In this document: piece by piece, positions 8,909 through 17,215 of the stretch | Position numbering within the stretch: position 1 is the stretch's first letter | How the letters are laid out: each line of letters begins with the position of its first letter | Source of the DNA: Gracilimonas sp040117685 | GTDB taxonomy: Bacteria; Bacteroidota; Rhodothermia; Balneolales; Balneolaceae | Assembly: GCF_040117685.2 (NCBI RefSeq) | Contig: NZ_JBEDYP020000012.1 | Location: forward strand, 310,001 to 374,000 | Direction: 5' to 3' | DNA: 64,000 nt | The notes under the pieces: generated by a model | The model's database searches: none | Told to the model about the DNA's origin: nothing | Seen by the model: only the letters and a program-made list of their open reading frames with translations | Made by a program: the position numbers and the translations under genes

Positions 8909-9675
8909 GTGAGGTCTATGAGTCGGTTCTTAAATTTATACCAAGAATATTGAGGCGTTTGTGAAGTAAAAACAACATCATGCAGGAACGATACCTGTGA
9001 AACTACCCAGTTTGCACCCTCAAAATTTTTCGCTGCAAAGTGAATAGAGCAAGGAGTTGTTTCAGTAATATTGTTGAAGATACGATCATTTTTAATAGAA
9101 TAGTCGAGTTTCTCAAGTCCAGTTCTTCCTGCAGTGCAAGAGAAAATTAAGTTATCATAATCAAGCTTGATAGCATCCGGATAATGGCTCATGTACTCAA
9201 TCAATAAACTTTGGTCGTTATTATTATCACTATCAAACTCATCAGAGCTAAGCGTTTCTTTGATAATATTTAGAACTGCTCCAGCTCTTCCAATCCATTG
9301 TCCCGCATTTAAAAATTGATAAGGTTTTTTTCCTTTTTTTACTCTAAGGTATGTCGCCACTTTCTTTATGAATGGGCCGTCAAAATTAATGTTTTGTTCG
9401 GCTGAATAGATAACGGAATGGTTAAGACGATTGAAGTTTCTTAGAATTTCTTCTTCTGAAGTAAGTATTAATGCATCATATCCATCAGTGTAAAATACGA
9501 TCTCATCATTTGGTAAATTGATTAAGTACTCAATTAACCATATCGACTTACACTTATGACTGGTATATTCTTTCCCCCAACCAAGGATATCAAATGATAC
9601 CTTATGGTGTTCAGCTGACTTTCTGAATATCTCAAAGTCAGGTGTGGAATGAGTCGCAACGGTAACAAATTTCAT
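8809..9675 (-). CDS. PLOD/procollagen-type glycosyltransferase domain protein
   Basis: 288 residues. The core (1-255) resembles the GT-A glycosyltransferase domain of the lysyl-hydroxylase (PLOD) and collagen galactosyltransferase families: FYTDGYDALIL (about 61-71) gives the metal-binding acidic motif, FLNAGQWIGRA (about 121-131) the acceptor/donor loop, and NDQSLLIEYM the conserved later motif. It probably adds a hexose in the surface-glycan locus. The last 25 residues form a strongly hydrophobic tail, perhaps a membrane anchor, encoded by DNA that also encodes the start of the Wzi-like protein in another frame. Its ATG lies only 4 bp from the start of the divergent GT92-like gene. Confidence 0.7.
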   Translation of the reverse strand: MKFVTVATHSTPDFEIFRKSAEHHKVSFDILGWGKEYTSHKCKSIWLIEYLINLPNDEIVFYTDGYDALILTSEEEILRNFNRLNHSVIYSAEQNINFDGPFIKKVATYLRVKKGKKPYQFLNAGQWIGRAGAVLNIIKETLSSDEFDSDNNNDQSLLIEYMSHYPDAIKLDYDNLIFSCTAGRTGLEKLDYSIKNDRIFNNITETTPCSIHFAAKNFEGANWVVSQVSFLHDVVFTSQTPQYSWYKFKNRLIDLTCQDNFLFHLVVHFLLVIVILLLAGYLFLFLLY

Positions 9676-9679
9676 ATAA

Positions 9680-10468
9680 TTGAAGAAGTATTTCCTGTCG
9701 TTTGTTTCGAATTTTAAAAATGAAAATCCTTACTTAAAAGAATGGTTGGACTACCATATCAAAGTGGGTGTAGATCATTTCTATCTATTCAATCAATGTG
9801 GCTCTGATGAGTCGTGGCGTATAATCGAACCTTACAAAAAAAGTGGGATTGTTACAGTTCACGACTGGACTAATATAAGCTCAAAATATGAGGGGCCCAC
9901 TAATTTTTTGCAGAAAAATAAAAATCATATGGCTTACAATCACGCTGCTAAGAACTATCGGAAAGATACAGAATGGTTGTTAAAGATTGATCTTGATGAG
10001 TTTTTGTTCATGGCTAATGAAGAATACACTATAAAGTCTTGGTTATATCGGCTACGTAAAGATGCCATTCGAAAGGTGAGAGTACCCCGAATGGATTTTG
10101 GAGATAATGGCCATGCTGAGACACCTCATGGGGGGGTACTTAAGAATTACACACGACGAGAGGAAACCCCATCAAATTATAAAGATATGGCTAATACTGA
10201 TTTTCTAAGTGATAATAAATTTAATACTTCTTCACATAGATGGTCTTTTAAGTGGTTCTCAGGAGGGAAAACCATTACCCCAAATTCTATTAACGAACTC
10301 CGTATCAATCACTATTATACCAAATCTAAAGAGGAATATTTTAACCGACAAAACATAAGCCGGGGACGTAATGTGAGTGAAGATGATTTCAAAGCAATTT
10401 CAGACCGAACTAATAAAGTTCGAGATCGTTCGATACTTCGGCACTTACCACTACTTTCGGAAAATTAG
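9680..10468 (+). CDS. GT92-like glycosyltransferase
   Basis: 262 residues. The pattern NENPYLKEWLDYHIKVGVDHFYLF (around residues 13-36) followed by WLLKIDLDEFLF (about 99-110, the DxD metal site) and the late histidine region INHYYTKSKEEY is typical of glycosyltransferase family 92 / DUF23-like enzymes. An in-frame TAA directly precedes the TTG at 9680, and the conserved fold begins at once, so TTG is the only reasonable start. No Shine-Dalgarno is visible. The gene overlaps the next minus-strand gene tail to tail by 18 bp. The sugar specificity is unknown. Confidence 0.75.
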   Translation: MKKYFLSFVSNFKNENPYLKEWLDYHIKVGVDHFYLFNQCGSDESWRIIEPYKKSGIVTVHDWTNISSKYEGPTNFLQKNKNHMAYNHAAKNYRKDTEWLLKIDLDEFLFMANEEYTIKSWLYRLRKDAIRKVRVPRMDFGDNGHAETPHGGVLKNYTRREETPSNYKDMANTDFLSDNKFNTSSHRWSFKWFSGGKTITPNSINELRINHYYTKSKEEYFNRQNISRGRNVSEDDFKAISDRTNKVRDRSILRHLPLLSEN

Positions 10469-11179
10469 GTTTAGAACAAACACTCCAAAAGTATTCTTGA
10501 AGATTGATTTTGTAGCAATCTTATAGAACCACTGCTGTGGTTTTGGGAGTGAGGCCAACCAATTATGTTTAGCTTTAATCGCTGCTTGTTTATCGTATCC
10601 ACTACCGTAGGGATGGTTAACGTAATACGAGTGATCTACAGCGCTAATAAAGCCCTGATCTAGAGCGTGATATCCTAATATTACGTCTGTTCCGTATCCA
10701 AATTTATTCAATTTAATATCAACGGGACACATTTCGTTGAGAATATTAGATCGGAAGGCGAAACAAAATCCTTCGGTAAAAGATACCTGCTGTACACTAT
10801 TTGATTTATTGTAAATCATATGGTGGTGGAAGGAATATTCAGCAGAAGGGGCATAAACACCGATTTCTTCTTTCTCAAATGCTCTACGAATTTTATCCAG
10901 GAAAATTCCTATGTTCGAAATTTCCACATCAGAGGTGATGATCACACCTATTTCATACCCTTGTTTTTTTAGAAATTCATTAGTGGCATTAAGAAGGCCA
11001 TTGTAGTAAATGTTTTCAAATGCTTTATCAAAGTACTGTCGTTCAAGATTACTTATCTGGGAACCGCTGTCGAATAAGAAAACATCTACGTTGCCAATAA
11101 ATCTTTGTTTGAGCTGAATTGCCTTTTCATTCAATTCGTGATTAAATATGATGATCGCGATATTTTCTTTAGAGATCAT
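10451..11179 (-). CDS. GT2-like (GT-A fold) glycosyltransferase
   Basis: About 242 residues from ATG at 11179. The beginning (ENIAIIIFNHE) forms the first nucleotide-binding strand, IGVIITSDVEIS holds the acidic donor-binding region, and FGYGTDVILGYHALDQG resembles the catalytic ED/D region of GT2 enzymes. I prefer the start at 11179 because it lies one base after the TGA of the upstream ABC gene, the same arrangement as at 15050; the longer reading from 11206 would overlap that gene by 26 nt. Likely co-transcribed with the exporter gene. Function inferred as surface-glycan assembly. Confidence 0.6.
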   Translation of the reverse strand: MISKENIAIIIFNHELNEKAIQLKQRFIGNVDVFLFDSGSQISNLERQYFDKAFENIYYNGLLNATNEFLKKQGYEIGVIITSDVEISNIGIFLDKIRRAFEKEEIGVYAPSAEYSFHHHMIYNKSNSVQQVSFTEGFCFAFRSNILNEMCPVDIKLNKFGYGTDVILGYHALDQGFISAVDHSYYVNHPYGSGYDKQAAIKAKHNWLASLPKPQQWFYKIATKSIFKNTFGVFVLNLIFRK

Positions 11180-11180
11180 T

Positions 11181-12800
11181 TCAAGAAGTGTAATCGATCT
11201 TTCCATATCTCATATGTATCGTCTGATCGGCCACATTCTCAAAGCCAGAGTCGTGCGAAATGTTAATAACGGTTTTACCTTGATCTTTTAAATAAGGAAG
11301 AATTGTATAGAAAAATAATTCTTTAGATTTTTGATCCTGATAAGCAGCCCATTCATCAAATACGTATATCTCTTTGTCCTCAAGTAAAGACTTCAATAAG
11401 ACGACTCGCTTCTTCTGTCCTTCAGAAAGGTTAACAGAGGACAGCTTCCCTTCTCGGATATATACTTTATTACTCAAGCCCAGCAGATTTAAATATTCAG
11501 AGGCTTTTGAGTTGATTGTCTTCTTGGGAATATGTTCAAAGTGATCAAACACAAAACTGTCTGTAAATACAACACCAAATAAATCCCGATATGCGGACAA
11601 ATTCTGTTTATTTACTGGGAGGCCGCGATAGAAAATTTTCCCTTCATCAAGTTGATAGAGTCCGCAGATTACTTTTATCAAAGTTGTTTTTCCTGAGCCA
11701 TTCCCTCCTGTAATGAACGTGATTTTCTCTCTTTCGATACTAACATTCAAAGGTCCTAACTGAAATGGATTATCCTCATCTTGATGTAGATAAACAAGGT
11801 TTTCAAGCCTAATGCTGTGCTCATTGGTTATTTCGAAATTTAGCGGTTCAACCGAGTTAATGTCTTTTAACTCCACTTCTTTGTTTACATCAATACCAAG
11901 CTGATCAATCTGAAGCACAGCAGCCTCTATTTTTTTCATAGTGCTAAAAAAGCCACTGATAGTAGAAAGTGGGGCCAACATGAATAAGATTAACGTCAGG
12001 TATTTATTGAAGAAATCCATTGTTACAAAATCGAAAAGCAGAATAAGTACGATAACTGCGCCCAAGAAGATAAACAGAACAATATCATTCATTCTGTTTG
12101 TGAAAGCATTAAGTACATTATGGTAGAAGTAGTATTTCATCTGCTTAATACTACCCGGAATAATCTTTTTGGTGATATAAGAATTTCTGAACTTTGAATT
12201 TACTTTTAGAGACTTCAATCCATAAACCAGCCCTTCAAATGCTTCATATATCCGGTTAGTATATTCCCTTGAAAGCTTTGAATACTTTGCTATAAAACTC
12301 AATGTTACTTTGTTAATTACTATAATCAGAACAAATGCCAACAATGTCAGCCCAGAAAGCGGCGGGGATAACCAAACCATGTAAATTAAAAGCCCAAAAA
12401 CCATTGCTATTCCATTAGCAACACTGGGAAGCCTTTCTATGACAACTCCAATTGTAGAAATATCTTCAGTAAGTACAGGTAACAACTTGGCTTTTAAGTT
12501 TTCCAGGTGACTGTAGTTGGCTTTTATAATGCTATTGGTGAGGTCAACCCTAAGGTTGTGGACAATTTTTTTGGTCAAATGGGAAATACTAATTGAGGCA
12601 ATCACCGAAAAAATTAAAAAAGCCAAAATGTAACTACTAAACACCCATACAAAAGACTCAAGTGATAAGTTTTCGCCATTTATTACTGAATGAATCTCTT
12701 TTATAACCAGTGTTGAAAATAAACCGGATAATAAACTTGAAACGGCCGCCACCAAAAAGAGCGGAGTAGAAGCCTTTATCAAGAGACCTATTAGCTTCAT
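11181..12800 (-). CDS. ABC exporter, cyclic-peptide/siderophore type (SyrD/PvdE/YojI-like), fused permease-ATPase
   Basis: 539 residues: about six membrane helices (1-300) followed by an ATPase domain. Walker A is GGNGSGKTT, the signature is LSEGQKKRVVLLKS rather than the usual LSGGQ, and Walker B runs into the distinctive YVFDEWAAYQDQKSKELFF ... GKTVINISHD, a hallmark of the cyclic-peptide exporter subfamily that includes PvdE, SyrD and YojI. Such proteins export peptides or siderophores from cytoplasm to periplasm. No peptide synthetase or precursor gene is seen in the window, and the neighbours are glycosyltransferases, so the cargo may be a lipid-linked glycan or another small molecule. 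The subfamily call is firm; the substrate is open. Confidence 0.8.
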   Translation of the reverse strand: MKLIGLLIKASTPLFLVAAVSSLLSGLFSTLVIKEIHSVINGENLSLESFVWVFSSYILAFLIFSVIASISISHLTKKIVHNLRVDLTNSIIKANYSHLENLKAKLLPVLTEDISTIGVVIERLPSVANGIAMVFGLLIYMVWLSPPLSGLTLLAFVLIIVINKVTLSFIAKYSKLSREYTNRIYEAFEGLVYGLKSLKVNSKFRNSYITKKIIPGSIKQMKYYFYHNVLNAFTNRMNDIVLFIFLGAVIVLILLFDFVTMDFFNKYLTLILFMLAPLSTISGFFSTMKKIEAAVLQIDQLGIDVNKEVELKDINSVEPLNFEITNEHSIRLENLVYLHQDEDNPFQLGPLNVSIEREKITFITGGNGSGKTTLIKVICGLYQLDEGKIFYRGLPVNKQNLSAYRDLFGVVFTDSFVFDHFEHIPKKTINSKASEYLNLLGLSNKVYIREGKLSSVNLSEGQKKRVVLLKSLLEDKEIYVFDEWAAYQDQKSKELFFYTILPYLKDQGKTVINISHDSGFENVADQTIHMRYGKIDYTS

Positions 12801-12803
12801 GAT

Positions 12804-13700
12804 TTATCCCTGTTTTTCAAACGAAGAAGGCGCCGGATATTTCTGGTCCAGAAATCCCTTTACCAATTCTACAACTTTTGGGTTTGGGTTGCCGCGGAGG
12901 TCGTCATTAAGACAATAAAAATCCGGGCTTTTTCTTTTCATTTTTTTAAAAAAGGATTGTTGTTTTTGGAAGTTGTTGGTCAATTTATGAAATCTGAAGA
13001 TTTTAATTAGTTCGGTGATCCATACAGGGTCCGATTCGTCACGGTGATGTTTCAGCATATGATACCGATATAGCTTCATAGGAAATAAATCACGGTCATT
13101 CCGAAATTTATGATGACGGGTGTTCTCGGTTTGTTGGGGAAATAAGGAGAAGGCTTCTTCCCAGTAGTCCTTATTAATCATAATAGGTTGGTGCTCAATG
13201 ATACCCAATCCGATAATGTCTTTATATCCGTCATGAATCCTCCATTTCAGGTTCTCTCCAAAAAAAGTATTGAAGATGCGATAGTGATTATCTTTATAGA
13301 ACGAACTAAGGGTAACAGGAGCACCAAATAGGAAATCATCGTTCATATATAGAAAATCCTGACTTAAACCCGGAATATTGTGAAGAAAACTCTCAATAAC
13401 ATTCGAGTTGAAAGTAGGGAGGTATTGTTCAGGAATTACCTGGTCGTGGTGCACTAACTCAACCCGATCATTATCTAAATCAAGCCAATCGGGAACCTGT
13501 GGTCTTGCCGTTAAAATGTATATCTTGTTAAAGGTGTTAAAGTACTTTTCAAGCGAACGTAAGCTGTACTTTATCATTTGAAAAGTGTCTCGATATCGCT
13601 CGGGATTGGTATCTTTTTTTTTGGACGCATAGGCATTCCGGGTCTTTGTATACTCTTGATCTGCCCCGTTCACCCACGTATATACTACATCAAAATTCAT
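12804..13700 (-). CDS. Stealth-family hexose-1-phosphate transferase (capsule phosphotransferase)
   Basis: 298 residues with all four Stealth regions: CR1 FDVVYTWVNGADQEY (3-17), CR2 RYRDTFQMIKYSLRSLEKYF through LPTFNSNVIE and FLYMNDDFLFG (about 35-125), CR3 with HQPIMINKDYWEEAF (about 170-184), and a short CR4 with FYCLNDDL. The family, related to animal GlcNAc-1-phosphotransferase, transfers sugar-1-phosphate from UDP-sugars to make phosphodiester-linked polysaccharide. Here it would build a phosphoglycan, in keeping with the LicD-like and cytidylyltransferase neighbours. The gene is 3 bp upstream of the exporter and 23 bp from the divergent LicD-like start. Confidence 0.88.
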   Translation of the reverse strand: MNFDVVYTWVNGADQEYTKTRNAYASKKKDTNPERYRDTFQMIKYSLRSLEKYFNTFNKIYILTARPQVPDWLDLDNDRVELVHHDQVIPEQYLPTFNSNVIESFLHNIPGLSQDFLYMNDDFLFGAPVTLSSFYKDNHYRIFNTFFGENLKWRIHDGYKDIIGLGIIEHQPIMINKDYWEEAFSLFPQQTENTRHHKFRNDRDLFPMKLYRYHMLKHHRDESDPVWITELIKIFRFHKLTNNFQKQQSFFKKMKRKSPDFYCLNDDLRGNPNPKVVELVKGFLDQKYPAPSSFEKQG

Positions 13701-13711
13701 TCAGTGATTTT

Positions 13712-13719
13712 AAGGAGGA
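13712..13719 (+). promoter_or_regulatory. Strong Shine-Dalgarno that fixes a TTG start
   Basis: AAGGAGGA lies 4 nt before TTG at 13724, which is in frame with the LicD-like protein. A longer reading from 13646 would run into the divergent Stealth gene, and the next ATG (13793) would remove a conserved lead-in. The site is notable because strong Shine-Dalgarno sequences are uncommon elsewhere in the window. Confidence 0.75.
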
Positions 13720-13723
13720 CTTT

Positions 13724-14323
13724 TTGCTAAACCCCATAAATTACCATTTCAGACGACTGTGGGAATATACTCAAAGATTAGTTCATACGAGAATGAATAA
13801 CGGAGACTTAAGGCAACAAATACTTTGGGAGCTGTTCGAGTCTTCCAACCGGTTTTTGCAGGATATAAAAGTAGATTATTGGGTTGATTTCGGCACTTTG
13901 CTGGGCTTTTACAGGGACAATGATATCATTGCACACGATATTGATATCGATTATGGTTGCCATGAAAAACACTATCCCTATATTTTGGATAATCTGGATA
14001 AGCTGCCTGTGGAGCTTACTATGCATGATACCTCTAACCGGCATAATGGTCCCAAACTGTATATGAGTTATAAGGGCTTTGATGCTGACATCTATTTTTA
14101 TAAAGAGGAAGGAGACCAATTATTCAGTACGGAAAAAACGGAGTGGGAAAACTATAATGCGCCCCATCATAAAGATCAGGTTTTTCCGGTTAGTGATTTC
14201 GAAGTTAAGGGGGTACAAACCCGTATGCCCAACAACCCGGAAGCATATCTAAAAACCATTTACAGCTGTTTGGATAAAGATGCTATTCGAAATCCGGTTA
14301 CAGGTTATTGGGAAGAAGCTTAG
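13724..14323 (+). CDS. LicD/fukutin-like phospho-transferase (nucleotidyltransferase fold)
   Basis: 199 residues from TTG 13724. The LicD-type signature is VDYWVDFGTLLGFYRDNDII followed by AHDIDIDYG (about 50-78), in which the paired aspartates bind metal. GFDADIYFY is the third acidic site. LicD enzymes transfer phosphocholine (or related CMP-activated head groups) to glycans; fukutin-type relatives transfer ribitol phosphate. Given the AEP pathway and the CMP-transferase next door, transfer of phosphono-ethanolamine or a similar group is plausible. That substrate assignment is inference. It converges with the cytidylyltransferase gene with 1 bp between them. Confidence 0.75.
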   Translation: MLNPINYHFRRLWEYTQRLVHTRMNNGDLRQQILWELFESSNRFLQDIKVDYWVDFGTLLGFYRDNDIIAHDIDIDYGCHEKHYPYILDNLDKLPVELTMHDTSNRHNGPKLYMSYKGFDADIYFYKEEGDQLFSTEKTEWENYNAPHHKDQVFPVSDFEVKGVQTRMPNNPEAYLKTIYSCLDKDAIRNPVTGYWEEA

Positions 14324-14324
14324 A

Positions 14325-15050
14325 TTAGATAATGAGAGGTAATACCTCATTCAGTGCGTATTCAAGGTGTTCTTCATTGTCAATTTCACACCAGTTCAGC
14401 TCGGGGAAATGAGCAATATTAATCGGCTCTTGTTCCGATGAGTAGTTTGCCAACAACACTTCGTAATCCTCGCTGTAATCGATTTCAATCTGTTCACAGA
14501 ATCTGGTAAATCGATTCATAAACCCTGCGGAAAAAGCCCATATTCCTGTCATTACTCCTTCAGGATCAACTATTTTCCTGGCATTTTTTGTGAGCTTGGT
14601 CAGCCGGCCCGCCTCAGAACTGAAATACACATTGTCGTCCAGATTCAGAGGCGCAGAGGTGAGAATTAGATTCTGATTGTTATCTGTCGGGGTGAACCGT
14701 TTAAAAATGGCGGGGTCGTACAAAATATCGGCTTCCAATACATAGAAGGGTTCGTCTACCAGAGAGTCAAACATCAGCAAGGTGTAAATGCTGGCGCGTT
14801 CGTCATAAAATGGGTTCTCAACGATCTTTACTTCATCATACTTTTTCTCAAGATAGTGAAAGCTCTCTAGCAAGTGTCCGCAACCGATTAGAATCTTTTG
14901 AACTCCCGCCTTTTTTAAAGCTTCTATCGAGTATTCAATGATGGGCTGTCCCTTTAACGGAGTTAATGGCTTCGGGATTTCGTTTCCGGTCACACTTCTG
15001 AGTCGCGTTCCTTTACCGGCTGCTAATATGATCGCTGTTTTAATTTCCAT
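14325..15050 (-). CDS. Phosphocholine/2-aminoethylphosphonate-type cytidylyltransferase (PntC-like)
   Basis: 241 residues of the NTP-transferase (MobA-like) fold. Glycine-rich loop ILAAGKGTRLRS (8-19) with IPKPLTPLKGQPIIEYSIE, the YVLEADILYD acidic site, and NWCEIDNEEHLEYA near the end match the phosphocholine cytidylyltransferase family, which includes LicC and the AEP cytidylyltransferase PntC of Treponema. With the AEP genes 6 kb away, CMP-AEP is the most attractive product. I chose ATG 15050, one base after the stop of the GT4 gene, instead of a longer reading from 15086 that overlaps it by 35 nt. Confidence 0.75.
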   Translation of the reverse strand: MEIKTAIILAAGKGTRLRSVTGNEIPKPLTPLKGQPIIEYSIEALKKAGVQKILIGCGHLLESFHYLEKKYDEVKIVENPFYDERASIYTLLMFDSLVDEPFYVLEADILYDPAIFKRFTPTDNNQNLILTSAPLNLDDNVYFSSEAGRLTKLTKNARKIVDPEGVMTGIWAFSAGFMNRFTRFCEQIEIDYSEDYEVLLANYSSEQEPINIAHFPELNWCEIDNEEHLEYALNEVLPLII

Positions 15051-15051
15051 T

Positions 15052-16194
15052 TTACCGTGAATAGATGTATTCAATTTTTTGGGCAATCAATTTCCAGTCG
15101 TGTTCAGCGGCAATGTCGAGTCCTTTACTGGTTAGTTTTTTGACTGCTTCAGCGGACATCTTTATATGCTGTTTTACCAACGCGAAAAGAGCATCCCTGT
15201 TTCCCGGAGAAGGGAAGTTCTCAATGCCATATTTCTCGCCAATGGTCAGGTATCCCTCATTCCCATAACCAATAACCCTGACACCGAGCGCCATGGCCTC
15301 CAGTAGCACAATCCCAAAACTTTCCCCATACAGTGCAGGGGCAATCATAAGGTCCGAATTCAGCAGCAACCGGTTCTTTTCCTGATCATTTACATCCTTA
15401 TGAATAGTTACTCCATCCAAACTGTGTTCATTAATAAAGCCGTTCATTTCGGAATATTGAGGTCCATTCCCAATTAATTTCAGCGAAATTTTCTTAGTTA
15501 GCATTTCAGATTGCAATCTTCGGTAGATTTCAAGCAATTCAAAAACACCTTTTCTGTTTTCAAATCGGCCGATAAATATCATCCGAAATTCGTCATCAGG
15601 GTTTGACTCCTTTTCTATGGTTTTGGCTGATTCGGCATCAATTCCGTTTGGCAAAATTCTGAAATTGTCAGGCAGGCTATTCGGGTCAGCGCCCATTGCT
15701 TTTGTCTGCGTTTCGGATACGGAAATAATCTCATCCATTTTGGGGAGGTAGTATTTAGCGCCCGCTTTCATCAGGTTGGCACCAATGTATTTTCCAAGGC
15801 CACGGTCTGGCGGGGTATCGTGAAAGGTGCCGACTTTTTTTACAGAACTGGGTAGCATCCACAGTAGTTGGGTTTGCATTACCGGGTTCCAGATGGTATG
15901 AAAGTGTATGATATCCGGCTTGAATTCATCAAAGAATTGGAGAATCTGACTTTTTTCATTCGGCTTTAGCACCGATACATCGATGGAAGTTCCCCACCAT
16001 GGTATGCGTGTACTGCTTGTTAGATGCTTTATTTCACAATTAACCTCACTTTCCGAACCAGGATTGGATGGCGATGGCGCAAAAACGACCACCTTGTTAT
16101 TTTTCCTCACCAATTCGTTACTTAATTGCGTAACATGGGTCTGTACCCCTCCGGGAATTGATAAATCGTAAGGGCACACCTGAATGATATTCAT
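15052..16194 (-). CDS. GT4-family glycosyltransferase (PimA-like)
   Basis: 380 residues in a GT-B fold. The N-terminal glycine-rich PGGVQTHVTQLSNEL (15-29) binds acceptor/donor, FIGRFENRKGVFELL marks the second domain, and ESFGIVLLEAMALGVRVIGY is the conserved donor-phosphate (EX7E) motif. Similar to glycosyltransferases that mannosylate membrane lipids such as phosphatidylinositol. It overlaps or abuts the cytidylyltransferase (stop, one base, ATG), so the two are likely one operon. Divergent from the PLD-like gene with 22 bp between start codons. Acceptor could be a phosphonolipid, by inference. Confidence 0.85.
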   Translation of the reverse strand: MNIIQVCPYDLSIPGGVQTHVTQLSNELVRKNNKVVVFAPSPSNPGSESEVNCEIKHLTSSTRIPWWGTSIDVSVLKPNEKSQILQFFDEFKPDIIHFHTIWNPVMQTQLLWMLPSSVKKVGTFHDTPPDRGLGKYIGANLMKAGAKYYLPKMDEIISVSETQTKAMGADPNSLPDNFRILPNGIDAESAKTIEKESNPDDEFRMIFIGRFENRKGVFELLEIYRRLQSEMLTKKISLKLIGNGPQYSEMNGFINEHSLDGVTIHKDVNDQEKNRLLLNSDLMIAPALYGESFGIVLLEAMALGVRVIGYGNEGYLTIGEKYGIENFPSPGNRDALFALVKQHIKMSAEAVKKLTSKGLDIAAEHDWKLIAQKIEYIYSR

Positions 16195-16216
16195 ACTTAA
16201 AACGCGTCGATAATAT

Positions 16217-17209
16217 ATGTGTACAAATTACGCTGCCAATGATATCCACGTATTTATGGATAGCGACCATTTTTTTGAGCAGCTTACCGCCGATGTTCAA
16301 AATGCCAGGCATTCGGTTCGTATCCAGTGCATGAGTTTTGAGGCCGATCGGGTTGGCACCAAACTTATTGAATTGCTTGGCAGCAAGCCAACCTTAGAAC
16401 GTACTTTGTTGATTGACGATTACTCACGTCATGTAGTGAATGATACCTTCCTGAATGCACCCCAGGGTTGGATGAATAAAAATAATGCACGTATCGAGAG
16501 AAACGCATTAGAAGGACTGCTTGATCAGGCGAAGGGTTCTGGAATCAAAATAAAATTTACCAGCCCCATGGGCTTTCTGATGCATCGGTATCCGGCCCGG
16601 AATCATAAAAAAATGGTGATTATCGATAAGGAAATATCTTATTTGGGAGGGATGAATTTTACCGAGCATAATTTTGAATGGAGCGATACGATGGTGCGCC
16701 ATACAAATCCTGATATCGCTGAAGCGCTTTTGGTCTCGTTCCAGGCAGACCTGAATGAGACAAAACCACCGGCGGTCAAAGAAATTGATTCGGGTACCAC
16801 TCTCTATTTATTCAATGGATGGAAGACAAGGTCGGCTTACACAGAATTATTGGATCGTGTGGAATCAAGCAAAAAAGTATTGGCCCTCTCACCCTATATC
16901 TCTTACCCTTTGCTGGATGCCATAGCTGCAGTGCCAGACAACCAGGTGATTCTTCCCAAAAGCAATAATAAACCCCTGATGCACTTAATACATGGATTAA
17001 GCCGGTACTCGCAAGTAAATTTTAAATACGTATCAGGGAAAATGATTCACGCAAAAATGCTTATTTTAGATGACAAAGTAGCTGTGTACGGGTCTTCAAA
17101 TTTTGATGTAATCAGTTACTTTTTTGAAAAAGAAGTGGTAATGGTGAATAAAAATCCTGAACTGATAAAACAACTAACTTCATTTACCACACAGTTAATA
17201 AATAAATAA
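16217..17209 (+). CDS. Phospholipase D-like (HKD) protein, cardiolipin-synthase-like
   Basis: 330 residues with two HxKx4D motifs, NHKKMVIID (His130) and IHAKMLILD (His278), each followed by the GG/GSSN turn, so both halves of the active site are intact. No signal peptide or membrane helix is evident. HKD enzymes transfer or hydrolyse phosphatidyl groups; ClsB-like members make cardiolipin or phosphatidylethanolamine. Six bp upstream of the CDP-alcohol phosphatidyltransferase, so probably co-transcribed and involved in the same lipid chemistry. Start ATG 16217 is likely; ATG 16256 is an alternative. Confidence 0.82.
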   Translation: MCTNYAANDIHVFMDSDHFFEQLTADVQNARHSVRIQCMSFEADRVGTKLIELLGSKPTLERTLLIDDYSRHVVNDTFLNAPQGWMNKNNARIERNALEGLLDQAKGSGIKIKFTSPMGFLMHRYPARNHKKMVIIDKEISYLGGMNFTEHNFEWSDTMVRHTNPDIAEALLVSFQADLNETKPPAVKEIDSGTTLYLFNGWKTRSAYTELLDRVESSKKVLALSPYISYPLLDAIAAVPDNQVILPKSNNKPLMHLIHGLSRYSQVNFKYVSGKMIHAKMLILDDKVAVYGSSNFDVISYFFEKEVVMVNKNPELIKQLTSFTTQLINK

Positions 17210-17215
17210 CCATAG

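Noticed and set aside
11181..12800. Evidence of a non-ribosomal peptide cluster
   Set aside because: The exporter belongs to the cyclic-peptide type, but no adenylation, condensation or precursor genes occur in the window.
13646..13723. Extended N-terminus for the LicD-like protein
   Set aside because: It would overlap the divergent Stealth gene, while a strong Shine-Dalgarno sits before TTG 13724.
16217..17209. PLD-like protein as an anti-phage or toxin effector
   Set aside because: Its context is lipid biosynthesis and no defence genes are nearby.
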